64,000 nt of DNA from Gnetum montanum (GCA_015680685.1 MNCI01018932.1:373201-437200), one strand, 5' to 3'; counted from the stretch's first letter, positions 10,496 to 21,545 are shown. Numbers and translations are program-made. The notes: generated by a model from the letters alone, not told the origin.

Positions 10496-12026
10496 ATTTG
10501 GAGGAGTGGCCCAAGAGACATTAAAAAAAATATGAAACACCATGATGAACATGACATCAACACCATTTTTTAATGTCTACTTAGACAATGCTTCATTGTA
10601 CTTGAGAGTTCTAAGAGAATGAGGCATTGGTAGGGAATAGGTTAGGGAGATGGGCCAAGGAACAATGGATGAAGAGGATAATTGCAAGATGCCACACCAC
10701 AATGGCTTATCACAAAAGCATGATCCCTTGTTGAAGTGCTTATGAGGGAGTCAACATGTAGAGGCGGCATACCTTTGGTTTTTGACCTCTTGTTAGAGTG
10801 TTTGTGAGACGGTTAATCCAAGGCTAGACTAGTTGTGAAACAACAACTATGCCATTTGACTTGGGCACATGACTCATCCCATTTTCTTTTCTCATTTTTT
10901 TCTTTCTTTTTTTATTCTTCTTTTTCTTTGCTTTATTTCTTTTTTTTTCCTTTTTTTCACTTTTTTTTCTTTTGTATTTTCGGGTGAACTATGTGACACA
11001 TTTGCTTCAAGGCAACCATGTCACATCTGTAGGATAGGTGTTTTCTCCCCAGGACCAGCCCACAAAGGCTCCCCATGGGATGAGTTGCATTATGTCCATC
11101 ATGGGTTTAGTGGCTAATTGTAGGAAAGGGTTTCATATGCATTGAGGAAGATTGTAAGGGAGATTGCAAGATCAAGAGGTAGAGGTTAGTTTGGCTAAGG
11201 GGATAGTAGGGATGTGCACTCTTAAGTAGCTAGGTGAGCCAAAGAAGAGACATCAAAACAATGCAGTGCCTTGCCATTGTGATGAAATGCACCCTTGAAT
11301 GGTGCCACCCAGGCTTCATCCTGCAAACACAACATAGAGAAAACAAGAAAAACAACCACAATGTGAGATGAGGATGAAGTCCTGTTTTCTTGGGGCATTG
11401 CAAGGGCTACGAGTGTTGTTTCAATTGCATGCAATGTCCAAAGCAGGAAGGCTAGTATAGGCATTAGCGGTGGTAGGCTAGAAAACTATAGCAGCCACAC
11501 TAGAAGTGAGCACTCAAGTGGCTAGAAGAAATGGTGATGAAGGTGCTCAAGAGTTCTCATTGAAGAAAGGAGCTAGGAAACCCAACAACATGGCAAAGAA
11601 TCATGGTACTAGACGTTCTTCTAGGCTCAAGCAATGGTGAGGGCCAAAGGATGGTAGTGTTATGGGTAGGCCACAGTACTACTACGACTCTAGCAAATGC
11701 TGCTGATGGTGAGAGCTATGGCCAAAATTATTGGCGGTGGTGGTGGTAGCTCTAGAATGTTAGTAAGATGTCAAACGACATCTCTGGAAGATCAGCAAGA
11801 TGCTAGGGATAATGATGCTGCAAATGTCCTAGAGGATTTTTCCTTGATGACATGAACTTCATTCTAGAACTACAACACCCCATCCCATTCTACCCAAAAT
11901 GTGTGGGTAGGCGATAGAAGATGAAAGATTGAAAGTATTCTCGCTTGCTTGTTCATAGAACTATGTATGTTGAACTGTAGGCTCTAAACTACAAACCCAG
12001 TTTTAGATATTATTAGATCACTTATT
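10496..12026 (-). other. Non-coding region between element B integrase and 3' LTR
   Basis: No supported gene was found. A long pyrimidine tract on the plus strand (about 10,880-10,980) is an A-rich tract in the element's sense; element G has an A-rich tract at 29,150-29,200 in the matching place. The remaining open stretches are short and low in complexity. Confidence 0.6.
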
Positions 12027-12308
12027 GTGCTAGTTTAAGGTCCTAGCAGACCATGTTCCCAGTTTAAGGTCTAGGTAGATCATGATGTGCTAGTGTAAGA
12101 TCCTAGTAAACCATTGTGCTAGTTTAACATTGTAGCGAATGATGGATGGTCAGTTTAAGGTCATAGCAGACCATGCTATGGGTGCCAGTTTAACATCATA
12201 TCCCAAGGACATTTTGTGCTAGTTTAACATCATAGTAGATCGTTTGTGCTAGTTTAACATCATAGTGGATGTTCTATGCTAGTTTAACGTCATAGTGGAC
12301 GGTTTGCT
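12027..12308 (-). repeat. Tandem array of GCTAGTTTAAGGTCAT units, copy set 1 (element B)
   Basis: About nine diverged units of roughly 30 bp carry the core gctagtttaacatcatag on the plus strand. The same family occurs at 15,998-16,030 and 21,440-21,545 in element B, and in the opposite orientation at 27,985-28,620 in element G. In each case the orientation relative to the element's sense is the same. Confidence 0.85.
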
Positions 12309-12399
12309 TACCTTGCTTTTATCATTGATGTGATACTACATGTCTTCTGTAGTATGTTTTCAAGTATGATTGGTTAAAAAAATTGGCAAACTCATTTCC

Positions 12400-13450
12400 A
12401 TCTAGATCAACAAGCTTGAAGGCTCCATTGTCATATGCTTTAGTGATCAAGAAAGGCCCTTTCTAGTTTGCTGAGAATTTGTTCATGGGCTTGCAAATGA
12501 CCTTGAGGACTAGGTCCCCTTTCTTGATTAAGTGTTGATGCTAATTGTGGTAGTGCTTTTGCCATTGCTTCTCTTGATACCACTTGATGTGATCAAGTGT
12601 TTGAATGTGCTCCTCCTCTATAGAGTCGATATTGATGGTTCTCAACTCGTTGTTCTAAATCTCATCAATGAAGTTCGAGAGGATCATGCGGAGTGATGGA
12701 ACTTGCAATTCAAGAGGCAACACTGCTTTATATTCATACACAAGACTATTATGTTTTACCTATCATAGTTCTACATGTCGTGTGGTAGGCCCATAGTGCG
12801 TAGACTAGTTTTTCATGCCATTGTTGATTGCTATTGTTAAGCATCCTCTTCAGAAGATTGATGATGACCTTGTCCATAGCCTCCACTTGATCGTTCACCT
12901 GAGGGTAGTATGGTGATAAAAAAGAGTGCTTAATGCCAAGGTTTTCATAGAAGGCTTTGGCTTCTACACTGCTAAATTGCGGCCCATTGTCTATCACTAT
13001 AGTCATGGGTAGACCAAATCAGGTCACTATGTTGTCAAGAATGAACTTGCAAACTTGTTATAGTGTTGTCTTCCTAAGGGGAATAGCTTCAAACCACTTT
13101 GTAAAATACTCAGTTGTATTAATGATGAAGCTACATCCTCTTAAAGACTTAGGTGTTATAGGCCCTATGATGTCCAACTGCCAACATTGAAATGGCCACG
13201 TGATCTACGTAGTATGCACTTCAATAGGTGACACATGCATTAGGTTCCCATGCCGCTGACACACGTCACATGTCCTAACCCTGGAGATGTAGTCGCACTC
13301 CATGTAAGGCTAGTAATAGCCTAGACATTTGATTTTTGCTACCATTTCCCTAGGAGCTATATTACCCCCACATAATCCTTCATGCACTTCGTCAATGATC
13401 TTTTGTGCTTCACTACTGCTAATGCAAGTTAACAATATTCTATCATAAGA
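12400..13450 (-). pseudogene. Integrase of element B (Tat-like)
   Basis: The DDE integrase inserts element cDNA into chromosomal DNA. On the minus strand a decayed zinc-binding part is seen near 13,400-13,250 (HEGLCGGN, then CDVCQ). The core domain follows, with first Asp in WQLDIIGP (about 13,170), second Asp in VIDNGPQF (about 12,985) and Glu in NDQVEAMDK (about 12,885). ALWAYHTTCRT closes the core near 12,770. Three or more in-frame stops and a break after 12,749 make it inactive. Its place after RNase H is normal for Ty3/gypsy order. Confidence 0.85.
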
Positions 13451-13559
13451 TCAATGACATAAGCTACTGTCACCTACGAGGACGTACTACCATGATCATT
13501 TTCATATTGCGTCCTTTTGGGCAAATGTTAAGTTTTATGGGGGATCTCCCTATTGGAGG

Positions 13560-14160
13560 TATGCCTTAATATCATCATATCACTCTTGGGCATGAGTTGT
13601 ACTTATGGATGTGATGCTTGTTACATGAGTTATAAGTTTAGTGCAATCCATTATTGAAGCAGGTGAAGTGGAAAACATGTTTGATGCTATGCTTAATGCT
13701 AAAGTAGCTAGTGCGTTATCTATGGCATTTTCATTATAGGGGATATGTTGGATATCTATGGTTGCAAATTGTTTAAGTAATTGTTTTGCCAAATCATAGT
13801 AAGATTGTAGATGTCATGCCTTACAAGTGTACACATTTGTGACTTGGTTAATAACTAGTTGCAAATCACCTTAGAATACTATGTTTTAGATTCCTAACTC
13901 TTGATCTGCTAAGATGTCTCTAAGGAGACCTTTGTACTCTACCATGTTATTTGTACAAAGAAATACAAAGTGATATGCAAAGGATTAGATCACCCAAGAG
14001 GGGAATGTGATAACAGCAGTGGCACTACCACCTTGTGTGGTCAAAGCACTGTCAAAGTGAAAAATGACCTCAAAATTTGCAAGTACTTGGCTTATACTAT
14101 TAACATGCTCATCCGGGAATTCCAAATCTATCATTGCCTGATTATCTATGGGTGAAGTCA
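13560..14160 (-). pseudogene. Second (archaeal-type) RNase H of element B
   Basis: Downstream of the ordinary RNase H, the minus strand encodes FHFDSALTTQGGSATAVI, LCTNNMVEYKGLL, QLVINQVTNVY and NENAIDNALATLAL. These match in order the second RNase H domain that marks the Tat/Ogre branch of Ty3/gypsy. The conserved acidic residues are visible in FDSA, VEYK and the final NAIDNALA block. Several stops are present. This domain is the main reason for placing B in the Tat branch. Confidence 0.75.
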
Positions 14161-14164
14161 TGAG

Positions 14165-14590
14165 TTATGCAATTATTGCTTGACCTTTTGTGGATGCTTG
14201 CACTATGTAGTGTAGGTTAAACTCTGTGGTTATTACCTTCCACCTTGCTATTCTACTACTTTCATATATGTTTGTTGTAATAGCCCTAAGTACATTGCTC
14301 TTGCAGATGACACTAACTTGATTGCATAAAAGGTAGTGTCTCCACTTTTTAAGCACAAAGCTTAAGGTGAGACAATATCTTTCCACATTGTTATACTTTT
14401 CCTTGTGTGCTACTAACGCATGGCTTAAGTAGTAATTAGGAACCTTTGAGCCATCATCTCACTTTTGACAAAGAAAGGAAGTAATGGATATGTCTCAGGT
14501 TGCAAGGTAAATGTAAAAGGGTTTATCTCTTTGTGGAGGATAGACTATTGGAAGTTTAGCTAGCTCCTTTTTTAGGTTGTCAAATGTCTC
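14165..14590 (-). pseudogene. Ordinary RNase H of element B
   Basis: This degraded Ty3-type RNase H lies directly after the reverse transcriptase. Recognisable parts are the Ala-rich SHALVAHKEKYNNVERYCLT block (about 14,440-14,380) and KKWRHYLLCNQVSVI, which corresponds to the usual 'KLRHYL' stretch. It then runs out through RIARWKVITTEFNLHYIVQ. In autonomous elements this domain removes the RNA strand during reverse transcription. Confidence 0.7.
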
Positions 14591-15640
14591 TTGGAATTAA
14601 GCTATCCACTCAAAGTTGATCCCCTTTTTAAGAAAATGTTGCATTGGTTGTAACTTATTAGTGAACCTTGCGATAAACCTATGTATGAATTGTATCCTAC
14701 CTTGTAACCTACGTAACTCTTTAAGGTTTTCTTGTGGCACCATGTTGGTGATATCCTTGATCTTGTTAGGGCCTACACGTATTTTTGCTTTTGATACCAC
14801 AAAGCCTAACATGCAACCAGTTTTGATGACAAAGACATACTTTTTGGGATTAAGCCTAAGGTCATGTCTATGGCAATGTTTGAGGACACGGTCCAAGTCA
14901 TTCGTGTGGTCATGAGCCATTTTGGATTTAACTGCTATATCATCAATGTAGTCATTAAGCAATTCTAATAGATAGTTACTAAAGATGTATGTCATTACAT
15001 GTTGATATGTTTTTCCTATGTTCTTTAGTCCAAAGGTCATTATTGTATAACAAAATATACCCTAGGGGGTCAGTAGTGGTAAGTTGGTGCTCTAGGTTAA
15101 TGCAAAATTGGTTGTGCCTTGAGAACCCATCCATGAAGGATAACAAGGCATGATTAGCCATAGTATCGACGAGTTGGTCAATACTAGGCAATGGAAAATC
15201 ATCTTTAATAATTGCCTTTTTTAGGTCCTAGAAGTCTATGCAAACATGTATACTTCTATTTTTCTTAGGGAAAACTATGATGTTTGAAACCCAGTTCGCA
15301 TAGTCAACTACCTGAATGAAATCAGCTTTCTAAAGCTTAGTGATCTCATCGCAAATGGCCAACATGACCTCAGGCTTAATTTTATGATCCATTTGTTTAA
15401 CTAGTTTAATGCATGAATCTAGGATAATGTTATGCTATATTATACATGGGTCTAAGCCTAACATGTCCTTGTAAGACCATGTGAATGCCTTAACATTGTT
15501 ACTAAGGACTTTAAAGATGCTTTGTTGGATTTGAGGCTCTAGTAAGAAGCTAAGTTTCAATGTTTTTGTCTTACCTTTGCATGTTGTTATAGGGACTTCT
15601 ATGAGGGGATCCTCGATCATGTCACTTGCTTCTAAGTCTA
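14590..15640 (-). pseudogene. Reverse transcriptase of element B (Tat-like)
   Basis: The minus-strand frame contains KAFTWSYKDMLGLDP (about 15,490), which is the Tat-type lead-in. It continues with VVDYANWVSNIIVFPKKN, DDFPLPSIDQLVDTMANHA, LSFMDGFSRHNQF, MTFGLKNIGKTYQHVM and the catalytic YIDDIAVKS (about 14,930). A connection segment follows, with GFVVSKAKIRVGPNKI and RLQGRIQFIHRFIARF. Stops and a frameshift between 15,040 and 15,060 inactivate it. It is preceded on the element's sense strand by the repeat-rich interval with the antisense gene, not directly by protease. Confidence 0.9.
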
Positions 15641-16170
15641 GGGCTTAGACTAGATGTTCTGGCCAATCTAGTGACATCTCTACGAATACTATGTTGGTGT
15701 CATAGGTAAGCAGTTCAAAGTCCAAAAGTTTTGTGTTTATGTATCTCATGAGTTTTCCATAAGGTCCAGTGAAGGCTAAGGGTGAATGAAGACTCTTGTG
15801 TGTGTTCATTTTTCAAAAGATCCTACAAATTAACCAGAAAAATGTTAAGTGGCACTTGTTTTAATAAAGAAAAATGCATAAAATAAGGAAAAAATGCTAT
15901 GAGAATTAACTATGTAGTATCTAAAGTGATTTATTTATGTATATTTTATTATTTTTTATGTTCTTTCTTGCAGCCTTGATTCATCACAAAATTGCTAGTT
16001 TAAGATCATAGCGGAACATAGGCTATGTGTGGGGTGTAAGTCTAAGAAAATCCTGAAATGTTTGAAACATGGGATCAAGTTGAATGTTTATTGAGCAAGC
16101 AAAAATGCAAAAAATTTCTAATTTGAAGAAGCTGAAAAAGTTAGAAAATTTTTCTAACTTTGGGTGTTAT
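15641..16170 (-). other. Interval upstream of element B reverse transcriptase
   Basis: No gene was found. One unit of the GCTAGTTTAAG repeat family lies at 15,998-16,030. The rest is AT-rich and of the kind that separates protease from reverse transcriptase in Ogre-type elements, where an intron is known. Confidence 0.5.
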
Positions 16171-16310
16171 GCTACGCGGGACATGGGATGTTCTACGTTA
16201 TGCGTAGGACATGGGATGTTCTACGTTATGCGTAGGACATGGGATGTTCTACATTATGCATAGGACATGGAGCATCCCACATTACGCATGGGACATAGGA
16301 CATCCCAGGA
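16171..16310. repeat. 28-bp tandem repeat upstream of the antisense gene
   Basis: Copies of ggacatgggatgttctacg plus nine bases repeat with period 28 from 16,179, 16,207, 16,235 and 16,263; the last ones are diverged. It lies directly upstream of the TATA box at 16,339, in the position of a proximal promoter. The open frame across it (16,211-16,591) owes its length to the repeat and is not called as a gene. Confidence 0.85.
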
Positions 16311-16338
16311 GGGTAACATCTCATTTGACCTTGAAGGG

Positions 16339-16346
16339 TATAAATA
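16339..16346 (+). promoter_or_regulatory. TATA box of the antisense gene in element B
   Basis: TATAAATA in the context gggtataaataga lies on the plus strand, opposite to element B. It is followed within about 30 bp by attttcactgttag, a plausible start region, and lies just downstream of the 28-bp repeat. Confidence 0.5.
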
Positions 16347-17149
16347 GAGATTTTACCCATAGTAAACCTATTATTTTCACTGTTAGAGCCAAAAATCATC
16401 CAAGCATAGTGTGGCCAAAGCAGAGTGTAGCATCCATAGAGGAAAGCTACAGCGTGACAATAGGAGAGCTAGAGCATGACAATAAGAAGATGGCAAATAG
16501 GAGTGAGCATAGAGACCCTGGCTTTGCCAACGTTGATGAAGGTGAGCACATCCTATGGAATCTTCCCAAGGCATGCGTTGAGGAGTGCTAAGAGATGCCA
16601 TTTTCCATGTAGGCCATCATGCTACACTCATGGTTTTTGATTCCTCCCTACTTCTTATGCATTTAGGCTTTGATTTTTGGGGGTTTGAAAGGTAATTTTC
16701 CATGGGTAGGGACCACCACCACTGCCATGACCACTATGCCATGGCTAGGGAGGGAGTGCATGCCATGGATCTTGCTTTCCTCCTTTTTATTTTCTTTGGA
16801 GAAAGGATTAGGGGGCGTCTTGCACCATAGTGCTAGGTAAGGGTTTTGCCAAGGGTTTCTAAGCATTCAGCACCATGGGATGGGCTGATATTTTCTGTAA
16901 CACTCCACGTTGTGGGATAGAATAGGGGTTTTATGTGTACCATTAGCATAGCACATCAGGAGGGTTTTGGGTGCCCTATGTCCCATGTTGCATAACAAAG
17001 GTTTCCTGCATGTCCTACACTATAGGATGGGACAAGGTTTTCTATGTGTCCCACGCTAAGGGACAAGACTTGGCTAAGGCCATGGTTGTCAAGCTCTAGG
17101 CATCCCTAAGAGTGTGTCAAAAAGTTAGAAAAGTTTTTGGCATTGCTAC

Positions 17150-17560
17150 ATTCAAAGTTTGAAAAATTTTGCACGTTTTTCCATTATCATGATCCCAAGG
17201 AGCATAACAAACACTTGGAAAATTTTTGCAATTGTTTTTTCGGCAACTTTGTAGTTGTCATGCTCCCTTAGAGCATGACTAACACTTAGAGAAAATTTAA
17301 ATTTTTTTTTACATCTGAGATTGTCATGCTCCCTAGGAGTGTGATAAATAATTAGAAAAAATTTCAAAATTTTTTACCAGATTATAATTGTCACGTTCTC
17401 TGGGAGTATGACAACTACTTAGAAAAATTTTCAAAATTTTTTCTAGTTGTTCCACTATCATCACACTCCCTGGTAGCATGACAAACACTTAGAAAAAAAT
17501 TTACTTGGAAAATGTCATGCTCTACAGGGAGCATGACCAACTGTTGAAATGTTTTTTTTA
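17150..17560. repeat. Hairpin-bearing repeat with period near 66 bp
   Basis: Six diverged units each carry an inverted repeat like TCATGCTCCCTAGGAGTGTGA, followed by ACACTTAGAAAAATTTT. Centres are near 17,195, 17,265, 17,335, 17,400, 17,470 and 17,525. The same unit is found in element B's LTRs (9,710-10,400 and 37,000-37,700). It lies in what would be an intron or leader of the antisense gene. Confidence 0.75.
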
Positions 17561-18592
17561 AGTGTTTTCTTAATATTGTAACATTCAAAAAACCTGTAAA
17601 CATTATTTTTTTTATATTATTTTATGCATTTCTTATCTATTGCTTTTGTTATTTTTGTTACCCTTTTACAATATTGATGCTTTCGTTACTACAGTATTAC
17701 AAGGTCTTGCTGAAACTTGCCCTCATTATGGTTGAACTAGTGGGGATCTTGTCTTGTATGAGTCATCCTATGTCAAATGTCCCCCACACCACATGCACAC
17801 ATAGGATACCAGGTAGTCTAGTTTTGAGAGGGTTCATAGGAATTCTTAGAATTCCTACTTTGCCACTTTAGTATGATCATATGATCACACTTGTCTATTG
17901 AAGCAGTAGGTGTCCTAGTTGAGACATTGCTACCTAGGGAAAGCTAAGGCATCTTAAAGTTCATGTCAAATCAACCTACTAAAGGTGAAGTGGCAGGGAG
18001 CTTGAGCCAACATCCAAGAGGCCTTAGGCTATTGTCTTGGATCTGGGAGATGCTCGAGTTCCAGTGTTATCATAAATACAATACTATATTCCATGCTCAT
18101 CAGGTGGGAATGACCTTCTAGAACCCACCTAGAATAGTTTACTGCACTAGAGGGTGAGCCCTATTGTGATTTTTTTTTACCTATTATCTCATGACTTAGA
18201 ATGATTACTACTTTTTTGCTTATTGCTAGATTTTCTATTGATGAAAACAACCTTCATGATGGAGAAGGGATATTAGCCCTGGTTCAAATAGCCCAACAAG
18301 AGTTCTCATACGCTGAGAACATGCATGTTGGCATCATAGGAAAAATTTGGGTAGATATGATGGATTACCCTACTAGATACTCCAAATCTTATGTGAAGTT
18401 CCAAGACCTCGTCTAGTTGGATGTTGAGTGGGCATCCCGGATACCTACTGTAGAAGAAGTTTCAGTTCCAATATCACCATTCCCCACACTATGTATGCCA
18501 TGTAAGTTGTATCATCCATTTATTTTCATTCATTTTTTCTTTTTACATTTTCATCATGTTGCTAATTCTACTTTTATTTACTTCAACCATAG

Positions 18593-19170
18593 CCAAGTCA
18601 AAGGAGGTCATAGTGATTATCTCATGATGCACTGAGGCCAATCTTCTTTTCAAGTATGGCAAGGTTGACAGTTCGTAGTGCTGGTTGTGCCATGAGGCCC
18701 TAGTAAGGATAACCCAAAATATTCAATAGGCTGGGCTCCTAGACCTATTCTTGGCCATGAACCCAAGCATTCCAATAGCAAAGATGATTGCCTTTGTCGA
18801 ATCTTTTATGAAGAGTGCTGACCATTTCCACACATGGGTTCACAATGTGCAGTGGTCTTTGAGATCATGGATGACCTTTTTTCAGACTTCTTTGGTGTCC
18901 CCTCTAAAGGTTTACCTATAGGTGAGAAGACTAACAAGGAGTTAAACCACAGAGGGGAAATTGAAGAGTGGATGGACGCTAAGAAAGGCTACAAGGGTAT
19001 ACCCATGAAGCAGGTAAAATTGTTGATGGCCCAACACCTCTATTCCATCTTTCAGGCTCATGCATTTCCTAAGCTACACTCCCAAAGGAAAGGTCCTTAT
19101 GGTAGAGTAGGCTTGGGTTATGAGGGATGTAATAGAGGAAGGGATACAATACAATTAGGCCAAATACTTT
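18593..19170 (+). pseudogene. Exon of the antisense gene, possibly plant-mobile-domain-like
   Basis: Across one frameshift near 18,850 the blocks AGLLDLFLAMNPSIPIAKMI, FVESFMKSADHFHTW and FEIMDDLFSDFFGVPSKGLP appear in order, then GEKTNKELNHRGEIEEW. The order (hydrophobic helix, 'F-E-x-F' helix, 'H-x-F-H', then 'D-D-x-x-x-x-x-G-x-P-x-x-G') recalls the plant mobile domain found in MAIN/MAIL1 proteins and in transposon-borne relatives. This is a motif-level impression. An unrelated transposon protein of Tat elements is the alternative. Confidence 0.35.
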
Positions 19171-20260
19171 GTTGATGGCCTGCAAGCCAAAATAATCAAA
19201 CTTCGCAACAATCTTGAGGCATGCTCTCATGTACATTTTTCCTTCTTTGTAGCATGCCTGTGAAGGTTTGTGAAATTCCTAGTGGTCTGTGAGAATGGGC
19301 TATGGATGGTGCAAGATTGCACCTAGATATCCAAGCGATGTATCCAACATTTATTTCATATGATACGCTCATAGTAGCCCCTAGAGGCTATTGGTGAGTC
19401 CTTTTTAGTGACCACCAAGGGCCACGTGGGGTCATCCTACCATGTGCTTGATAGTGCTTGAGAGGCTCCTCCCATCAACATAGGAAACATAGTGAGCGGG
19501 GCATGACTTATCGCTGAGATGGTGAGATCGAAGATGCAGATCAAGAAGCCTCATCCCATAGAGGAGCCCATGCAGGAAATTGAGGAAAGAAGCAAGAAGC
19601 TATGCTTCAGACTTAACAACACACAATGATAGTTTGCCGATAAGTATAAATTATTTAGCATATTTCCTTTTTTTCTTTATATATATTATTACTTTTTGGA
19701 GAAATTCTCTAACTTAGGTTTGTGCAACATAGGCAAGGAGGCCCTTGCCATAGAAGAGGAGCCCTTAGAGGAGGATGTTCCTCAGCCCAAGGAACATATG
19801 GTAGATGAAGATGTTGAGGTAGCTCGAAGAGAAGGGGCTGCAATTTGAGGATGGTGAGTTTGATCACTTATTTGAAGGCATGCAGATGGGAAATCCCCCT
19901 GCTCTCACCCCTAAGGGTTTACTAGATAGGGGCTTTACACTACCATTTTCATTATGCTTCCTCTTCTTTCTCTTTTTTTTTTACATCATTTTTATACTTT
20001 TATGTTTTTTTTAACAAGTCTGACATGCTTTGTCTTATAGCAGGTGATGCTTCTACTAAGCATCCTAAATCTACATCCACTTTCCACTCACAACCATGGG
20101 CAGAAACTCTAGATAATTTTTCCTTCATGCAAGGCATAGTGGATGACATGATTGACTATCTAAAATAGATAGATCCTAAGATAGATATGTTTGTGTTGTT
20201 TTTTTTTCTTTTCCTATGTATTTGTCTTAAAACTAATGTTTCCCCTTTTTTGTGTAATAG

Positions 20261-21260
20261 GCTCACAACTCAAGTGGAACCCTTGAAGGGTGGTCCAAGT
20301 TGATGTGGTACTTGAGTTCCCTCTTAAGGTAGAACAGGTGCCTCGTTGTATATATGATGAGGCAAACAAGTGTTCATTACACTTGGCATGATCATTGTGG
20401 GAGTGTAGGCACATGAACAAGGAGCTCTAGAAACAAGTACAAGAGCTCTAGGAGCATAAGGTTAACCAGGCAGCTCAACTGGAAGATTTGTAGTAGTGGT
20501 ATGACTTCTTGGTAGCCCACAATATATCAGGTGACAACTAGCATATGGTTAAAGTTGACTACGCCAAGTATTGGTTGGCCATCAGGGGAAAAAATGAGGT
20601 TACTCATGAGGTTATTGAGTAGCACTTGTAGATGGACCTCTTAGCTTAAAAGAACTAAGACTAGAAGGATTATAGCACCAAAGTATATGAGTGGGGATAG
20701 ACTCAAAAGAACCATAAGTACCATTACAATATGGAATGTATAGCTTATTGTAAGAAATACAGGAATGAGTTTGTGGAGTGTCAATGTCACGATATATTCC
20801 TTGACACCATCGGTGTAACATAGGCTTATAAAAGGTTTGCAAAACATTTTGTGGTTAGTGAGTCCCCAAAGAGGGAAATTGTTGTTCCTTCTAGAGAGGT
20901 TATATCTACCACATTTTCTCTAGTTCCACCCATATGGATAGACATGGAGAAAGGGCAAACCCTTGCAAGTGTTGATTTGGGAGAGGAGGATTGGGCACAC
21001 ATGTCAAAGGTAGAGATGCTCCAATGCCTAGAGGCTAGCCTCAATAGGATGCCCCTAGACATGGATACAAGCCCATCTCAAGTTCATTACATTTACTTTA
21101 TTGCTATATATTTCATATTAATTTTTCATGTTATCCTCTTTATTGATTGGTTTATTGTTTTGTCTTTGTTTTGCATAGGATCCAGATGAAGACGTAGGAC
21201 CCAATGGAGCAGTAGATAAAGATGGAGGGGAAGAGCCTTAGCTTCCCATTAATACAAATT
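20261..21260 (+). pseudogene. C-terminal exons of the antisense gene
   Basis: The exon 20,261-21,081 reads CECRHMNKEL-type helical sequence, then VDYAKYWLAIRGKNE, ECIAYCKKYRNEFVECQ and a well-preserved end with REVISTTFSLVPPIWIDMEK and GEEDWAHMSKVEMLQCLEA. Splicing at 21,082/21,179 adds DPDEDVGPNGAVDKDGGEEP before a TAG. Most interrupting stops are TAG. The better preservation of the last 75 codons (20,851-21,081) is noticeable. I know no family with this C-terminus. Confidence 0.5.
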
Positions 21261-21439
21261 AAAACATTTGAGATATAGCCCTATTTTTGGGCAATTTTTG
21301 TATCTTTTGATGTTGATGTAATCCTAGACTATGTATTTTGTTTATGATTTAATGAAAGGAACAATATTTAGCTATCTCTAGTGGTATCATTTTAGCTTGT
21401 ATTTTAGTTGATCTTACTTTGGATTTTTTGTTGATATAA

Positions 21440-21545
21440 TTAGACCCCTTGTGGGCCCCATGCAATAGTTTAAGGTCATTTTGGGCCATTGCTAGTTTAA
21501 GGCCATTTCAGACCATTACTAGTTTAAAGCCATTTTAGGCCCCAC
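21440..21545 (-). repeat. GCTAGTTTAAGG repeat units, copy set 3 (element B)
   Basis: Three units carry the core tagtttaaggccattt at about 21,470-21,540. They lie just 3' of the protease remnant in element B's sense direction. The position matches the array that follows protease in element G at 27,985. Confidence 0.8.

Larger units (their letters stand above)
16372..21360 (+). pseudogene. Antisense, intron-containing gene inside element B
   Basis: Exon-like blocks on the plus strand lie between element B's protease and reverse transcriptase. Supported exons are 18,230-18,501, from 18,593, 20,041-20,188, 20,261-21,081 and 21,179-21,260. The intron 18,502-18,592 has GTAAGT and CATAG ends, and removing it keeps the frame (phase 1). 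The intron 21,082-21,178 has GT and GCATAG ends and is phase 0. Upstream exons (16,372-16,541 and around 17,690) are uncertain. A UTR-like AT-rich end lies at 21,262-21,360. The protein seems to have a globular N-terminal part, an acidic middle (EEEPLEEDVPQ near 19,760) and a helical C-terminal part. Antisense ORFs are known from Tat-lineage elements such as Grande. Many stops, mostly TAG, show it is dead. Confidence 0.6.

Noticed and set aside
10869-11117. Phe/Leu-rich plus-strand frame that could pass for a membrane protein
   Set aside because: It is the translation of a poly-pyrimidine tract in a non-coding part of element B.
16211-16591. 126-codon plus-strand frame over the 28-bp repeat
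   Set aside because: The first 40 codons are the tandem repeat, and the frame continues through the proposed TATA box and start region. No conserved motif was seen.
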